47,725 bases of DNA from Geobacter sp. (GCA_009885845.1 VFJW01000044.1:1-47725); one strand, 5' to 3'. Shown: positions 1 through 8,413, numbered from the stretch's first letter. Translations and numbers: made by a program. The notes: generated by a model not told the origin, from the letters alone.

Positions 1-146
1 CAGGCTAATATTTCAAAGAGCGTGATCAATAAATCTGAGACTGATGCGAATATATTTCACGGATAACAATCTCAGCTTTGCGAGAAAAACAGTTTGGGCA
101 ACAGGCCGTACACTCTTGACAAAAGTAAATTGTGTAGGTTTGGCCC

Positions 147-175
147 CAGATGCCACACAGATGCCACAGATGCCA
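147..175. repeat. short direct repeat, three copies of CAGATGCCA
   Basis: CAGATGCCA occurs at 147-155, 158-166 and 167-175, just ahead of the first gene. The last two copies abut and the first two are two bases apart. It may be a regulatory iteron or a simple tandem duplication; the sequence does not say which. A TTGACA hexamer lies upstream at 116-121, but I see no convincing -10 at normal spacing. Confidence 0.6.
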
Positions 176-204
176 TACCTATGGTGTTATACAGGGATTA
201 AAAA

Positions 205-672
205 ATGAAAAAAACACTTCTACTACTCGTAATAATCCTGATTGCCATCTACACGCCTACCGTTCAAGGCGCCGAAGCGAAGAAGGAATCTTCCGCGCGC
301 CCGGCCGCTACGGATGCTGCCAATATTCCGGAGATGCAAGCCGGGAAGTGGAGGATTCGCATGACGGGCGGCCGCGCGAGTGACAGCGAGATGTGCGGCA
401 ACCCGATCGATGGGTTCAGTCGTGAGGTGCAGGAGTACGCGAAGAATACTAAGTGGGGATGCACCATGACCACGAGCGCGTCCGGTCCTCGCAGTGTGAG
501 AGTCGTCTATGACTGCCCGTCCGACCGCTCCCCGGATGGCCGCCCGGTTCAGAAGGGGCGGTGGGAAATTTCGCTCGATTCGCCGTCACCGCAGGCGTTC
601 CGGCTCGAAATGAAATCGGCGGTCGATCGCGGGTACGTGATGGAGGGGATCCGGATCGGCAATTGCGAGTAG
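205..672 (+). CDS. secreted DUF3617-like protein
   Basis: A 155-residue protein with a clear signal peptide: a KK-containing N-terminus, a hydrophobic run over residues 4-18 and an Ala-rich cleavage area around VQGAEA near residue 23. The mature part has the DUF3617 pattern, in which a motif resembling 'MQAGKWRIRMTGG' (about residue 44) opens the domain and paired cysteines follow (CGNP, WGC, YDC, GNC). This family is exported, of unknown function and common in Proteobacteria. ATG 205 is used because it gives an intact signal peptide and has a weak purine-rich site (AGGGA) upstream. The gene stands alone, with a convergent gene downstream. Function is unknown; family membership is inferred from the pattern. 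Confidence 0.65.
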   Translation: MKKTLLLLVIILIAIYTPTVQGAEAKKESSARPAATDAANIPEMQAGKWRIRMTGGRASDSEMCGNPIDGFSREVQEYAKNTKWGCTMTTSASGPRSVRVVYDCPSDRSPDGRPVQKGRWEISLDSPSPQAFRLEMKSAVDRGYVMEGIRIGNCE

Positions 673-750
673 CGCTGAATGGTGAAGTGTTCGCGCGCGG
701 AGGGGTTTTGGCGACGATGAACCATACGATGTTGAGCGTAGAGAAGTAAA

Positions 751-1122
751 CTACTTGGCACAGACGATCTTGATGATGATCGCACTAGGTGTGTTGGGCG
801 TGATGTGAGTCAAACTTTCGCCAGGATCAAACTCTGAAAGTATTTTTCCTCTTGCCATCGGTTCGGAGTAAGTCGAGATCGAGAGCATTCGGTCTCGCCC
901 CTCATTGCAGTCGTATTCCCACAATACCCGTCGCGACATCGCGCCGTCTTTGCCTCTTTCCTTCAGGTCTTGCAACTGCCACACCTTACGGAAGTTGCCG
1001 TTCTTGCTGATCGTGGCGGGGTCAATATAGCCGCTTGCTTTTTTGGTCTCACCCACCGACACCCATTCGGCACATGCCGGTGCAGCGACAAGAGCAATCA
1101 TAAGGCACAGGACTATTCGCAT
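751..1122 (-). CDS. surface-adhesin-E-like secreted protein
   Basis: A 123-residue exported protein. Residues 1-18 are a signal peptide (MRIVLCLMIALVAAPACA), followed by WVSVGET and YIDPATI. That opening, with a central 'R.VWQLQDLK' strand and later 'R.LWEYDC..GRDRMLS', matches the small Gram-negative surface-adhesin E fold family (Adhesin_E). Despite the name, most members are uncharacterised periplasmic or surface proteins. Three mature cysteines, including the penultimate VCAK, could form a disulfide. The start is supported by AAGGGGAA a few bases upstream. It is convergent with the previous gene and looks like a single-gene unit in an accessory region. Confidence 0.65.
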   Translation of the reverse strand: MRIVLCLMIALVAAPACAEWVSVGETKKASGYIDPATISKNGNFRKVWQLQDLKERGKDGAMSRRVLWEYDCNEGRDRMLSISTYSEPMARGKILSEFDPGESLTHITPNTPSAIIIKIVCAK

Positions 1123-1231
1123 CGCGTTCCCCTTTGATGTGGGTCAATTATAGGGATAAGAATTTGTTTTTTTGACTTGTTGAAAATACGCCCGGCACGG
1201 GATAGTGTCAACGCAATTTCAAGAAAAATGG

Positions 1232-1366
1232 CTCAAGGATCAGATCTACGTATTTGACAAAACCAGATAACCAACGGCTAAAAAAGCGAGGTCCCAACCA
1301 GGCAGTTGGACACCGGTCGGGCGGAAAGGCTGCCCGAACGGGTCAACTGCGCGGCCCGTTTATCGC
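1232..1366. repeat. structured direct repeat, copy 1 (attC-like?)
   Basis: About 135 bases that align end to end with 3390-3520, with substitutions and small indels. Shared blocks include AACGGCTAAAAA, CCAAC...GTTGGAC and ACGGGTCAAC. It holds a hairpin CCAAC-N6-GTTGG (1294-1309) and a second, CGGGC...GCCCG, over about 1318-1337. Between the copies the stems keep pairing while their bases differ. The two copies bracket a ~2.1 kb segment with two genes. An integron attC or other recombination site is possible but unproven, because the outer core sites are poor in this copy. Confidence 0.6.
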
Positions 1367-1397
1367 AAGAACCACAAATATAGCAAAGGAGAGTGAG

Positions 1398-2387
1398 ATG
1401 ATGATTGGACAGGTAATAATTGCATTTGAGTGGGGTGTACCAATCTTGTTCATTACGCTGTTGCTTGCTATTTCCAACCATGCCTTTGCGGATTCGCAAG
1501 ATGAACTCACCCAAGCGGTGGTGGCGTATGAAATCACCTTGCCTCGTGTTGAGGCTTACGAAGCTGCTCTGGGTGATCTGGTGCAGTGGGCAAAGGCGCA
1601 TCCAAAAGATACAAAGAAATTCCGCGATAAGAAAAATCGCATCATCACTCTGGATGCAGCAGGCAAGCAATTGGAGAGTGTGCCCGCCACCAAAGGTATT
1701 CTCGTCAAGCATCAACTCACAGGAGAGGATATGACTTTGATGCCTGTGGTCCTGCTCGCAAGCAATGCGGTGGTTTTTTCCGAGAAACAGGGCATGACGA
1801 TGCCGCCTGGAAGTTTTAATGTCGCTGCTGTCGCGCTAATCAGAGCCAACGAACCCAAACTAGAGCAATTGCTCAAACGAATCACGTCGAACTTAGCTGT
1901 TTTGCGGGGCGAGAGCAAAGCTGTGCCAGAGACTGTAATTTCGACTGCTAAACATTCCACTCCTGATGCATCGCCCCCCCCATCCCCACCAGGTAAGGAC
2001 GCTTGCGCCTACCTGACCCCCGAGGTGGTTGCCGAGGTGTTTGATAAGGCGATTACTGCTCCCACTGCATTGGCCGAGGCGGGGTTCTATGGATGTGAGG
2101 TCAAAGGCAGCGAAAATCGCTGGTTGCGGGTCAAGGTGTTTTCCGCTAAATCCGCTGGTGCAGCGCAGGCACTGTATGCCGCCGCGCTTAAAAAGGCGAA
2201 TGCTCGCGCAGGATATTCTCCCGAGGAAGTCAGCGGAATGGGCGATGCCGCCTACTACGATGTCAACGCTGCTTCCATTCGAATTAAACTCGGCACAGAG
2301 AATGTCGTGGTCGAGGCGGCCGGCTATGGTGAGCTTGAGAAAATTGTGAAAGGCGCTGCCGCGAAAATCGTTGCGAATATGAAATAG
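1398..2387 (+). CDS. secreted two-domain protein of unknown function
   Basis: Translated from ATG 1398 this is 329 residues; AAGGAGAG lies 5-6 bases upstream, so the longer open frame starting at 1254 is rejected because it runs through the repeat. A hydrophobic signal segment (GVPILFITLLLAISNHAFA) precedes the mature chain. The N-terminal half is helical with charged repeats. A Pro-rich linker follows (PDASPPPSPPG, coded over an 8-C run near 1974-1981). The C-terminal ~130 residues begin with 'ACAYLTPEVVAEVF' and contain a second Cys, a pattern seen in DUF3558-like periplasmic proteins. No catalytic motif is visible. It is followed 58 bases later by the OmpA-like gene, with a near-identical ribosome site, so they are probably co-transcribed. 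Confidence 0.6.
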   Translation: MMIGQVIIAFEWGVPILFITLLLAISNHAFADSQDELTQAVVAYEITLPRVEAYEAALGDLVQWAKAHPKDTKKFRDKKNRIITLDAAGKQLESVPATKGILVKHQLTGEDMTLMPVVLLASNAVVFSEKQGMTMPPGSFNVAAVALIRANEPKLEQLLKRITSNLAVLRGESKAVPETVISTAKHSTPDASPPPSPPGKDACAYLTPEVVAEVFDKAITAPTALAEAGFYGCEVKGSENRWLRVKVFSAKSAGAAQALYAAALKKANARAGYSPEEVSGMGDAAYYDVNAASIRIKLGTENVVVEAAGYGELEKIVKGAAAKIVANMK

Positions 2388-2445
2388 CCAAAATCGAGCA
2401 ATCTCAAAAAGCCAAACAAATTATTTTGTTTAAAAGGAGAGTGAC

Positions 2446-3339
2446 ATGAATCGTGAAAGAACTATCCGTCTGTTTCGTTTTGCCATCGTTTTTGCTAATA
2501 CGCTATTATTCTTGGCTCCCGCAATAGCCGCCCCCAAAAACAACACTAAGTGCGAGTCTAATCCCTTGTTTGAAGTTTTTCCCAATAGCTATTCGGATAA
2601 ATGTGAACGCTCTCGCTTTGCCGCACTTGATCTTAAACGTTGGAAGGACATGGAGAAAAAACGCGAAATCGAAAATTTTAAAGTTGAAGGAGAATACTGG
2701 TACTACTTCGATTTGATTGAAAAAAACGCGAATGGAAAACAGCCAGGAAAGCTTGAGATACAACGCAATTTTGTCAATGCCGTGCAAGCAGCAAAGGGAA
2801 CGGTGCTGCATCTACATGACAATAAGGGGCTCACTTACCATGTCAGTAGAAACGACGGCGAATTTTGGGGATACGTGGGGTGCGGTAGAGGTGGCACTGA
2901 TGATTGCACTGCCATTATGCATAAAATCGTGCGGACTGCCCCCATGGAACAGTCTGTTGTGATAAGTTCCAAGCAGATTGCAAAATCCATATTCGACGAA
3001 GGCAAAGCCGTTTTTTATGGTCTTTATTTTGACACTGACAAATCCACGCTTAAGCCTGAGTCAGCCCCCACCTTGACTGAAATCGCTAAATGGCTGAAGG
3101 AGAATGCCAGCACGAATGTGTTTATCGTCGGCCATACGGATATGCAGGGAAGTGTCGAACACAACCTATCACTTTCTCGCAGTCGTGCGGATGCGGTGAT
3201 TGAAGTGCTCATCAAGCAACATGGCATCAAGGCAGAAAGAATGAAGGCGGAAGGGGTTGCCTCGTTTGCGCCTGTCTCCAACAACACGGCAGAATCTGGC
3301 AGAGCCAAAAACCGCCGCGTTGAAATGGTGTTGCGCTGA
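2446..3339 (+). CDS. OmpA-family peptidoglycan-binding protein
   Basis: 297 residues with a signal peptide (hydrophobic FAIVFANTLLFLAPAIA). A ~150-residue N-terminal domain contains WYYFDL and cysteine pairs. The C-terminal OmpA domain (about 185-297) shows the usual landmarks: 'YFDTDKSTLKPES' at the first strand, 'VFIVGHTDMQGS', 'NLSLSRSRADAV', and 'AKNRRVEMVL' at the end. Asp and Arg residues at the standard diaminopimelate-contact places are present (GHTD; AKNRR). It should anchor to peptidoglycan in the periplasm or outer membrane. The start has AAAAGGAGAG upstream. It pairs with the preceding secreted protein inside the repeat-bracketed segment; the N-terminal domain is unrecognised. Confidence 0.85.
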   Translation: MNRERTIRLFRFAIVFANTLLFLAPAIAAPKNNTKCESNPLFEVFPNSYSDKCERSRFAALDLKRWKDMEKKREIENFKVEGEYWYYFDLIEKNANGKQPGKLEIQRNFVNAVQAAKGTVLHLHDNKGLTYHVSRNDGEFWGYVGCGRGGTDDCTAIMHKIVRTAPMEQSVVISSKQIAKSIFDEGKAVFYGLYFDTDKSTLKPESAPTLTEIAKWLKENASTNVFIVGHTDMQGSVEHNLSLSRSRADAVIEVLIKQHGIKAERMKAEGVASFAPVSNNTAESGRAKNRRVEMVLR

Positions 3340-3389
3340 GCGCTATGTTCACAACAACATTGAAGGAAAGCTGAGGGATCGAAACCATC

Positions 3390-3520
3390 AAGGGGTCAGA
3401 CTGCATTTAACAATACCTGATAAATAACGGCTAAAAAGGCGAAGTTCCAACAAGACCGTTGGACGCCGACCGGGCGATAAAGCCACCCAGACGGGTCAAC
3501 GGCTAAGCCGTTGGGCAGGT
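3390..3520. repeat. structured direct repeat, copy 2 (attC-like?)
   Basis: Second copy of the ~130-base element seen at 1232-1366. It contains the perfect hairpin TCCAAC-N6-GTTGGA (3446-3463) and a terminal hairpin CAACGGC-TAA-GCCGTTG (3497-3513). The 3' edge reads GTTGGGC (3510-3516), fitting the integron core consensus GTTRRRY. ATTTAAC at 3405-3411 fits RYYYAAC and can pair with it only through G-T wobbles. The vapC stop codon lies ten bases beyond. No integron integrase is in the neighbourhood. Confidence 0.6.
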
Positions 3521-3525
3521 AAAAA

Positions 3526-3927
3526 CTAGGCAAGCCAATCGATAATAGTAAGGGATGGGATACGTACAAATTCGCGGGCGTTATTGGTAACCAGAGGTAT
3601 TCCTGACGAAACAGCATGAGCAGCGATTAGCATATCCATTGCACCAATTGGCGTGCCTGTCCTTTCAAGGTTTGCTCGAATATCCCCGTAGACACGAGAT
3701 GCCTCTTCATCGAAAGAGATAATTTCCAGAGGTGTAATAAACTCATCAAGGGCTTTGGCATTTTTCTCTTGATATGTACTCTTTGCAACTCCATAGCGTA
3801 ATTCTGAAAGAGTAATAGAAGAAATACCTATATCGCCAATTTGATATTCAAGAAAACGCTTCAGCACGGTAACGGGATGTTGCTTGATAATGTAAATACA
3901 GATATTTGTGTCAAGCATCAGCTTCAT
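3526..3927 (-). CDS. vapC: VapC-type PIN-domain RNase toxin
   Basis: 133 residues, the usual VapC length. PIN acidic residues are in place: LMLDTNICIYI (Asp6), a Glu in 'TLSELRYGV' near residue 42, 'GAMDMLIAAHA' (Asp near 98) and 'LVTNNAREF' (VapCs usually have T.N...F at this point). These residues bind Mg/Mn for ribonuclease activity, commonly on initiator tRNA or 23S rRNA in this family. The start codon shares its A with the stop of the upstream antitoxin gene (TGATG overlap), so the two are translationally coupled. The module looks intact. It sits directly against the structured repeat, typical of mobile or accessory placement. Confidence 0.9.
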   Translation of the reverse strand: MKLMLDTNICIYIIKQHPVTVLKRFLEYQIGDIGISSITLSELRYGVAKSTYQEKNAKALDEFITPLEIISFDEEASRVYGDIRANLERTGTPIGAMDMLIAAHAVSSGIPLVTNNAREFVRIPSLTIIDWLA

Positions 3928-4154
3928 CAGAAACTTTCCCGCTTGTCCAACTCTGGCTGTACCCGATCAACCATGAAATCGCGGGAAAACTTTTTAAGAC
4001 TTCCAAACAGGGAATTCCACGAATCACTTCGGGGAATTAACTGTACAACATTGCCGGTCTTTTTAATGAATACTTCACTGTCATCAAAACGAAACTCTTT
4101 GGGCAGCCTGACTGCCTGGCTTTGCCCATTTTGAAATAGTTTTGCCGTTTTCAT
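3927..4154 (-). CDS. vapB: VapB-type antitoxin
   Basis: 75 residues from ATG 4154, which has GGAGGTGG just upstream; a longer in-frame reading lacks a ribosome site and crosses the promoter. The N-terminus MKTAKLFQNGQSQAVRLPKE is a classic SpoVT/AbrB-like swapped-hairpin DNA-binding domain of VapB antitoxins. The acidic and aromatic C-terminal tail (from about residue 45) should thread into VapC. Autoregulation is expected through the AT-rich palindrome at 4170-4192 immediately upstream. The gene overlaps vapC by one base. Confidence 0.9.
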   Translation of the reverse strand: MKTAKLFQNGQSQAVRLPKEFRFDDSEVFIKKTGNVVQLIPRSDSWNSLFGSLKKFSRDFMVDRVQPELDKRESF

Positions 4155-4169
4155 TATCCACCTCCAAAT

Positions 4170-4192
4170 AATATATATTTGAAGTATATATT
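4170..4192 (-). promoter_or_regulatory. vapBC operator palindrome
   Basis: Perfect 8-base inverted repeat AATATATA-N7-TATATATT, 16 bases upstream of the vapB start and just before its ribosome site. The position and AT-rich symmetry fit an autoregulatory site bound by a VapB dimer. The site is seen directly; binding is inferred. Confidence 0.65.
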
Positions 4193-4359
4193 TTGGCTTT
4201 TGTCTTTGCAAGCGATATTTCAGCAGCGAAAATCTTGAACGGCGAGTCCTGCTGGATCTGAAACCCATTAAAATTACCAACGTATTCCAACTCTCGCGGG
4301 GACACGGACGCGAAAAAACGCGCTGTCCACACTCATGCCCGCTACCCACCATCCCTCCG

Positions 4360-5223
4360 CTACAGGTACTTCCCGATAATCGGCGCCAGCTTCAGTTTAG
4401 TGGTTTGAGGAATAACCGACCGGTCCGTTATGACGGCATACTGCATGGCACTGCCGCAGGAGCAGGTGCGATCACCCGCGATTTCTGCAACCGCATGACG
4501 GATGATGTCTTTGGCCATGGCAACATTCTGATGGATGATCTTGATAATCGCTTCTACCGTTACGTCGTCGTGCGAGTCGTGCCAGCAGTCATAGTCTGTC
4601 GAGAGAGCGATGATGCCGTAACAGATCTCCGCCTCGCGGGCCAGTTTGGCCTCGGTCAGGTTCGTCATGCCGATTACGGAGGCTTCCAGCGCCAGATAGG
4701 AAAATGATTCGGCACGGGTAGAGAAGGCAGGCCCTTCCATGCAGATATAGGTGCCACCCTTGTGAGTCGTTGCTCCGGCTTTTTGGGCAGCAGTGAAGAG
4801 TGTATTGGAAAGATCACCGCAGACCGGATCGGCAAAACCGACATGAGCAACGATCCCGTCTCCGAAAAATGTATCCCTCCTGACCCCCTTGGTGCGGTCG
4901 ATGAACTGGTCAGGAATAACAATATGGCCCGGGGCAATTGCATCCTTCAGACTCCCGACTGCAGAGACCGAGATAATCTGCTCGACACCAAGCGTCTTCA
5001 TGCCATAGATGTTGGCGCGGTAGTTGACTTCGGACGGAAGCAGCCGGTGGCCGCGCCCGTGACGGGGAAGAAACACCATCTTCACGCCGTTCAGCATACC
5101 GGTGACATACTGGTCTGACGGGTCGCCGAAAGGAGTTGTAAGCGTGATTCGCTCAACCCGCTCCAACCCTTCCATATCATACAGTCCGCTGCCGCCTATA
5201 ACGCCGATGGTTGTTTCGCTCAT
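4360..5223 (-). CDS. mtnP: S-methyl-5'-thioadenosine phosphorylase
   Basis: 287 residues, normal for the family. It should split 5'-methylthioadenosine with phosphate into adenine and methylthioribose-1-phosphate in the methionine salvage pathway. Recognisable motifs: IGVIGGSGLYDMEGL at the N-terminus (phosphate loop), FLPRHGRGHRLLPSEVNYRAN (split here as FLPRHGRGH near residue 52), 'CMEGPAFSTRAES' (about 165), 'IGMTNLTEAKLAREAEICY' and 'STDYDCWH' (about 208, base recognition). A late CSC pair (DRTCSCG) is typical of MTAP over plain purine nucleoside phosphorylase. The ATG at 5223 lies a few bases after AAAGGAAC. No other salvage genes are adjacent. Confidence 0.93.
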   Translation of the reverse strand: MSETTIGVIGGSGLYDMEGLERVERITLTTPFGDPSDQYVTGMLNGVKMVFLPRHGRGHRLLPSEVNYRANIYGMKTLGVEQIISVSAVGSLKDAIAPGHIVIPDQFIDRTKGVRRDTFFGDGIVAHVGFADPVCGDLSNTLFTAAQKAGATTHKGGTYICMEGPAFSTRAESFSYLALEASVIGMTNLTEAKLAREAEICYGIIALSTDYDCWHDSHDDVTVEAIIKIIHQNVAMAKDIIRHAVAEIAGDRTCSCGSAMQYAVITDRSVIPQTTKLKLAPIIGKYL

Positions 5224-5244
5224 GCCGTCAGTTCCTTTCGTATA

Positions 5245-6243
5245 TTATTGAGGAAATACTAGCAAAACACCGGTGTCTGAAGAATTCACCAGGTGCTTTG
5301 GAAAAGTGCCAAGATTTGTATCCAGCACGATCCGCAGAAAACCTTTGTTGCGTCCGACCCGCGCCGTGCTGATTCCAAACCGGTTGATCGTGATCTTTTT
5401 CCCTGCCAGCGAGGAATCTGCACCGGGGATATCGATGGCGATTCGCTCCGGTTTTTCCAGCCGCATGGTTTTATATTTCACTTCCGTTCCGTTTGTCCTG
5501 ATTTCGATCCCCGACTCAGTAGTCGTGATTTCATTGACGGCAAGAGCAGCAGCGAAAACTGGAGGTTTCTTCGCAGCAGGAGCGATCGAAGCAACTTGAT
5601 CAACCGAAGCTATATGAGCTATAGGCGGTACCGGTGTAGAGGGAACAGCACCTGATATAGTGGATTTTTCAAAAGAGTTTTCCACTTTTGCTGACGAGGG
5701 GATAGGAATTATCCCCCCCCCCCTGAATTCATACATAATCAGGCGGATTCCGCCGGATGGCTTTCCTGAAGTATCGCCATCGTTATACACCGGGAAGGAG
5801 CGAACAATCGCGCGACCTTCAAGATAAAATCGATCCTCTCCTTTGTAGCCGCTTTTTTCTTCAAGGTCTGGCACCATTGCGCGGTGCAGAGTCGTACCTT
5901 CCAGCCAGTAGACATCAAGCGACTCAGTTGTCTTCCCCCGGGTTGGCCGGCTGAGGACAATCAGTTCCTCAGTGCCGTCACCAGTCAGGTCTATACTCTT
6001 GGCAGATGTGGCCAGATAATCAACATCAGCCTTCAATACGGACATTTTTTTGCCGTTACGACTGGCCGTTACGGTAATAATATGCACGGCACATCCCTGT
6101 ACCGGGCGACTGCTGACATCAAACGTCGTATCACCCTGCTTCACACGTGTCGAATATGAGCAATTGCTGTCGGCGGCGGCCACCGGCAGGCTCATAATCA
6201 TAAGAAGTAAAAAAACGGCGGCACTAAATGGTTTCTGATACAT
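5245..6243 (-). CDS. secreted AMIN-domain protein with G11 tract
   Basis: 332 residues from ATG 6243, chosen because GGAGGG lies at good spacing; an upstream in-frame TTG has none. A signal peptide (AAVFLLLMIMSLPVAAA) leads into a ~170-residue domain of unknown type with a VCBS/FG-GAP-like stretch (SIDLTGDGTEELIVLSR). A Pro/Ala linker and a C-terminal AMIN domain (about 255-332) follow: 'ERIAIDIPGADSSL', 'RVGRNKGFLRIVLDT'. AMIN domains target periplasmic proteins to peptidoglycan or secretin assemblies. Codons for RGGG (about residue 178) form an uninterrupted run of 11 G (C on the + strand, 5713-5723), a hotspot for slippage that would switch off the AMIN half. Confidence 0.8.
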   Translation of the reverse strand: MYQKPFSAAVFLLLMIMSLPVAAADSNCSYSTRVKQGDTTFDVSSRPVQGCAVHIITVTASRNGKKMSVLKADVDYLATSAKSIDLTGDGTEELIVLSRPTRGKTTESLDVYWLEGTTLHRAMVPDLEEKSGYKGEDRFYLEGRAIVRSFPVYNDGDTSGKPSGGIRLIMYEFRGGGIIPIPSSAKVENSFEKSTISGAVPSTPVPPIAHIASVDQVASIAPAAKKPPVFAAALAVNEITTTESGIEIRTNGTEVKYKTMRLEKPERIAIDIPGADSSLAGKKITINRFGISTARVGRNKGFLRIVLDTNLGTFPKHLVNSSDTGVLLVFPQ

Positions 6244-6360
6244 TCTATCCCTCCAACTCAAATATTTTCATCTTATAGCAGAGATGAACCCACCCGTGAA
6301 GTCTAAATAATTGACAAAACAGACAGCATAATCGTAGAGTGGCCGCCAAGCGAGGCCGCC

Positions 6361-6843
6361 GTGATTTCTCTTGATAAACTTAAACTGCAATTCAAAAAAA
6401 TACTTTCTCTTGATGCCCACCCGGGTCACATTTCCGCCGGTTTCGCCGTAGGTGTTTTTGTCAGTTTCACCCCCTTCTTCGGCTTACATACACCCATGGC
6501 CATCGCTCTGGCGTTTATATTCCGCCTCAACAAGGTGACCTGTATCACCGGCGCCTGGGTTAATACTCCGTTGACGATAGTTCCCGTTCTGGCTGCAAGC
6601 TACAAGCTGGGCGAAATCATGCTTGGCAACAAACCGGGATCGTTTCACGTGAAGAATCTGGAATGGAGTTCTCTCAAAGGATATGCTTCAGCAATTATTC
6701 TGGGAAGTTCGGTGATCGGTTTTTTCGCCGCAATCACCGGGTATGCTCTCTGCTACTGGCTGATATGTGCATTCAGGAAAAATGACCCGGCCCTGAATGA
6801 AATTACTCACGAAATGGAAGTGGTCGGAGAAGAGCTGGAATGA
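6361..6843 (+). CDS. DUF2062 membrane protein
   Basis: 160 residues from GTG 6361. The DUF2062 signature is plain: 'HPGHISAGFAVGVFVSFTPFFGLHTPMAIALAF' region (quoted in parts: GVFVSFTPFFGLHT near residue 30) and 'WVNTPLTIVPV' near residue 68. Three to four hydrophobic segments are visible, with a charged cytoplasmic tail (EITHEMEVVGEELE). Family function is unknown; some members are fused to glycosyltransferases. A weak GCGAGG precedes the start. It stops two bases short of the convergent MFS gene's stop, with no clear terminator between them. Confidence 0.85.
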   Translation: MISLDKLKLQFKKILSLDAHPGHISAGFAVGVFVSFTPFFGLHTPMAIALAFIFRLNKVTCITGAWVNTPLTIVPVLAASYKLGEIMLGNKPGSFHVKNLEWSSLKGYASAIILGSSVIGFFAAITGYALCYWLICAFRKNDPALNEITHEMEVVGEELE

Positions 6844-6845
6844 GG

Positions 6846-8099
6846 TCAACTCAGCGGGACGTACTCCCGGACGCGTGAATAGAGGACAATGGCAATCGCC
6901 AAACCCGCCATGGGAAACATAAAAGCGGCATGAAATGCCTCGGCCGATATACTGCCGGCAACATCTCCATACGATCCCACGATGACTCCCATGACCTGTT
7001 GTATCACGGCAGCCCCCATCAATACATAAAAATTGAGCGACGTCAGCGCCGTACCGACGATACCGACCGGGAACATTGCCCGGATGATCGGATACACCAT
7101 CACCCCGCTGGAAACAGCCACCCCGATGATAAAAAACACCCCCGCCAGCATCGGACGGGGCACTGCTTCCGCCCACCCCAGAAATGCCGACATGAACAGC
7201 AGCAGCACCAACTGTCCCGCCAGTAATGTTTTTTTGTAGGATCTGAAAAAACGCCGGGCAACCGTATCGACCAGTGAACTGCCAACAATAAATCCGAACG
7301 AGGTGAACATCAGCATACTTCCCGCGGCCTCCCGGGAAAGATGGAGAACATCCATCAGATACGGTCCGCCCCATAATGCCTGAAGAGCGAGATAATTCCC
7401 GTACCAGAAAAAGGCAAGAACCCCCAGAAGCCAGAAATCACGGGTTCCAAAAATAGTGCCCCAGGCCGCCATCATGTTCGATTCAAGACTTGAAACGGGC
7501 TCTTCATCGTCAGTGCGTGCAGCCGGCTTGTCCTGAACATTACAGAAGACCAGCAGCGTCACGACTGCCTGCAACACGCTGACCGCAAGAAAGGAGTCCC
7601 GCCAGCCAAAAGCACCAACAGCCAGCGCCAGAGGTGCCGTTCCCGCAAGATTGCCGAGGTTTCCGAGCGCCACCATGAAGCCTGAGACCCGGCCGAACTC
7701 CCGCCTGCTGAACCAGTGGCTAAAGAGCGTAAACGTTGCCATCAACACAGACGCAGTACCGATACCAATCAGCGCCCGGGCGATCATGGCGATCATAAGT
7801 GTGTCAGCCTGTGAAAAAAGAACTCCGCCGACCGTCGTCAACACACCACATCCGCTGATCACCATTCTGCTTCCGAGACGATCGATCATTGGCCCCAGAG
7901 GCAATTGTGCAGCGGCATACACGTAGAACAGAACGCCGGAGAGAGAACCGAGCTGTTGAGGCGTCAGATGCAGATCCCGCGAGATGTCTCCGGCAACAAC
8001 CGCCAGAGAAACACGGTAAAAATAGGCAAGAATATACATCAGCGCAAGAGTGGCGAAAATAGTCCAGCGTCTGCGCTGTTGAGAAGAAGAGCCGTTCAT
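6846..8099 (-). CDS. MFS transporter
   Basis: 417 residues from ATG 8099, preferred because AGGA lies eight bases upstream; the farther ATG at 8150 has no ribosome site and adds an unlikely tail. About 12 hydrophobic segments in two halves are seen. The loop 2-3 motif of the major facilitator superfamily is present as 'GPMIDRLGSRMVI' (about residue 74), preceded by 'LGSLSGVLFYVYAAAQLP'. The central loop is charged (DKPAARTDDEEPVSS). The overall pattern resembles the anion/organophosphate and hexuronate branch of MFS. The substrate cannot be read from sequence, and no neighbouring pathway gene suggests one. Confidence 0.85.
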   Translation of the reverse strand: MNGSSSQQRRRWTIFATLALMYILAYFYRVSLAVVAGDISRDLHLTPQQLGSLSGVLFYVYAAAQLPLGPMIDRLGSRMVISGCGVLTTVGGVLFSQADTLMIAMIARALIGIGTASVLMATFTLFSHWFSRREFGRVSGFMVALGNLGNLAGTAPLALAVGAFGWRDSFLAVSVLQAVVTLLVFCNVQDKPAARTDDEEPVSSLESNMMAAWGTIFGTRDFWLLGVLAFFWYGNYLALQALWGGPYLMDVLHLSREAAGSMLMFTSFGFIVGSSLVDTVARRFFRSYKKTLLAGQLVLLLFMSAFLGWAEAVPRPMLAGVFFIIGVAVSSGVMVYPIIRAMFPVGIVGTALTSLNFYVLMGAAVIQQVMGVIVGSYGDVAGSISAEAFHAAFMFPMAGLAIAIVLYSRVREYVPLS

Positions 8100-8300
8100 G
8101 CACGTTCCTGTCGTGGGATGGAATGGCAAATAGGTGATCTGAAGCGGCATTCGTCAATTTTTCCGGCAACACTAAATGAGGCTTTTATGAAATACCATGA
8201 TTATTTGAACGATGACGTATAAATAACGTACGTCGGAGATGCATTTTCCCGAGCTGCAGAGCGAAACAGTACTGTTTTTCCCGTTTGAGTTATCCGGCTG

Positions 8301-8330
8301 TTGACTGATAAGGAGTAATTCGCGTATATA
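8301..8330 (+). promoter_or_regulatory. sigma70-type promoter of the small gene at 8414
   Basis: TTGACT (8301-8306), an 18-base spacer and TATATA (8325-8330). It points at the small gene beginning at 8414, leaving a leader of about 75 bases. Confidence 0.5.
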
Positions 8331-8413
8331 CACCCGTCAGAAATTGAAGCAGGCTACCGGATTTTACTAATTACAAATCAAATATGGCCATTGACCAGAG
8401 AGAGGGCTCCGTT

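Noticed and set aside
147-175. CRISPR array
   Set aside because: The three CAGATGCCA units are too short and have no spacers. No other regularly spaced repeat array was seen anywhere in the window.
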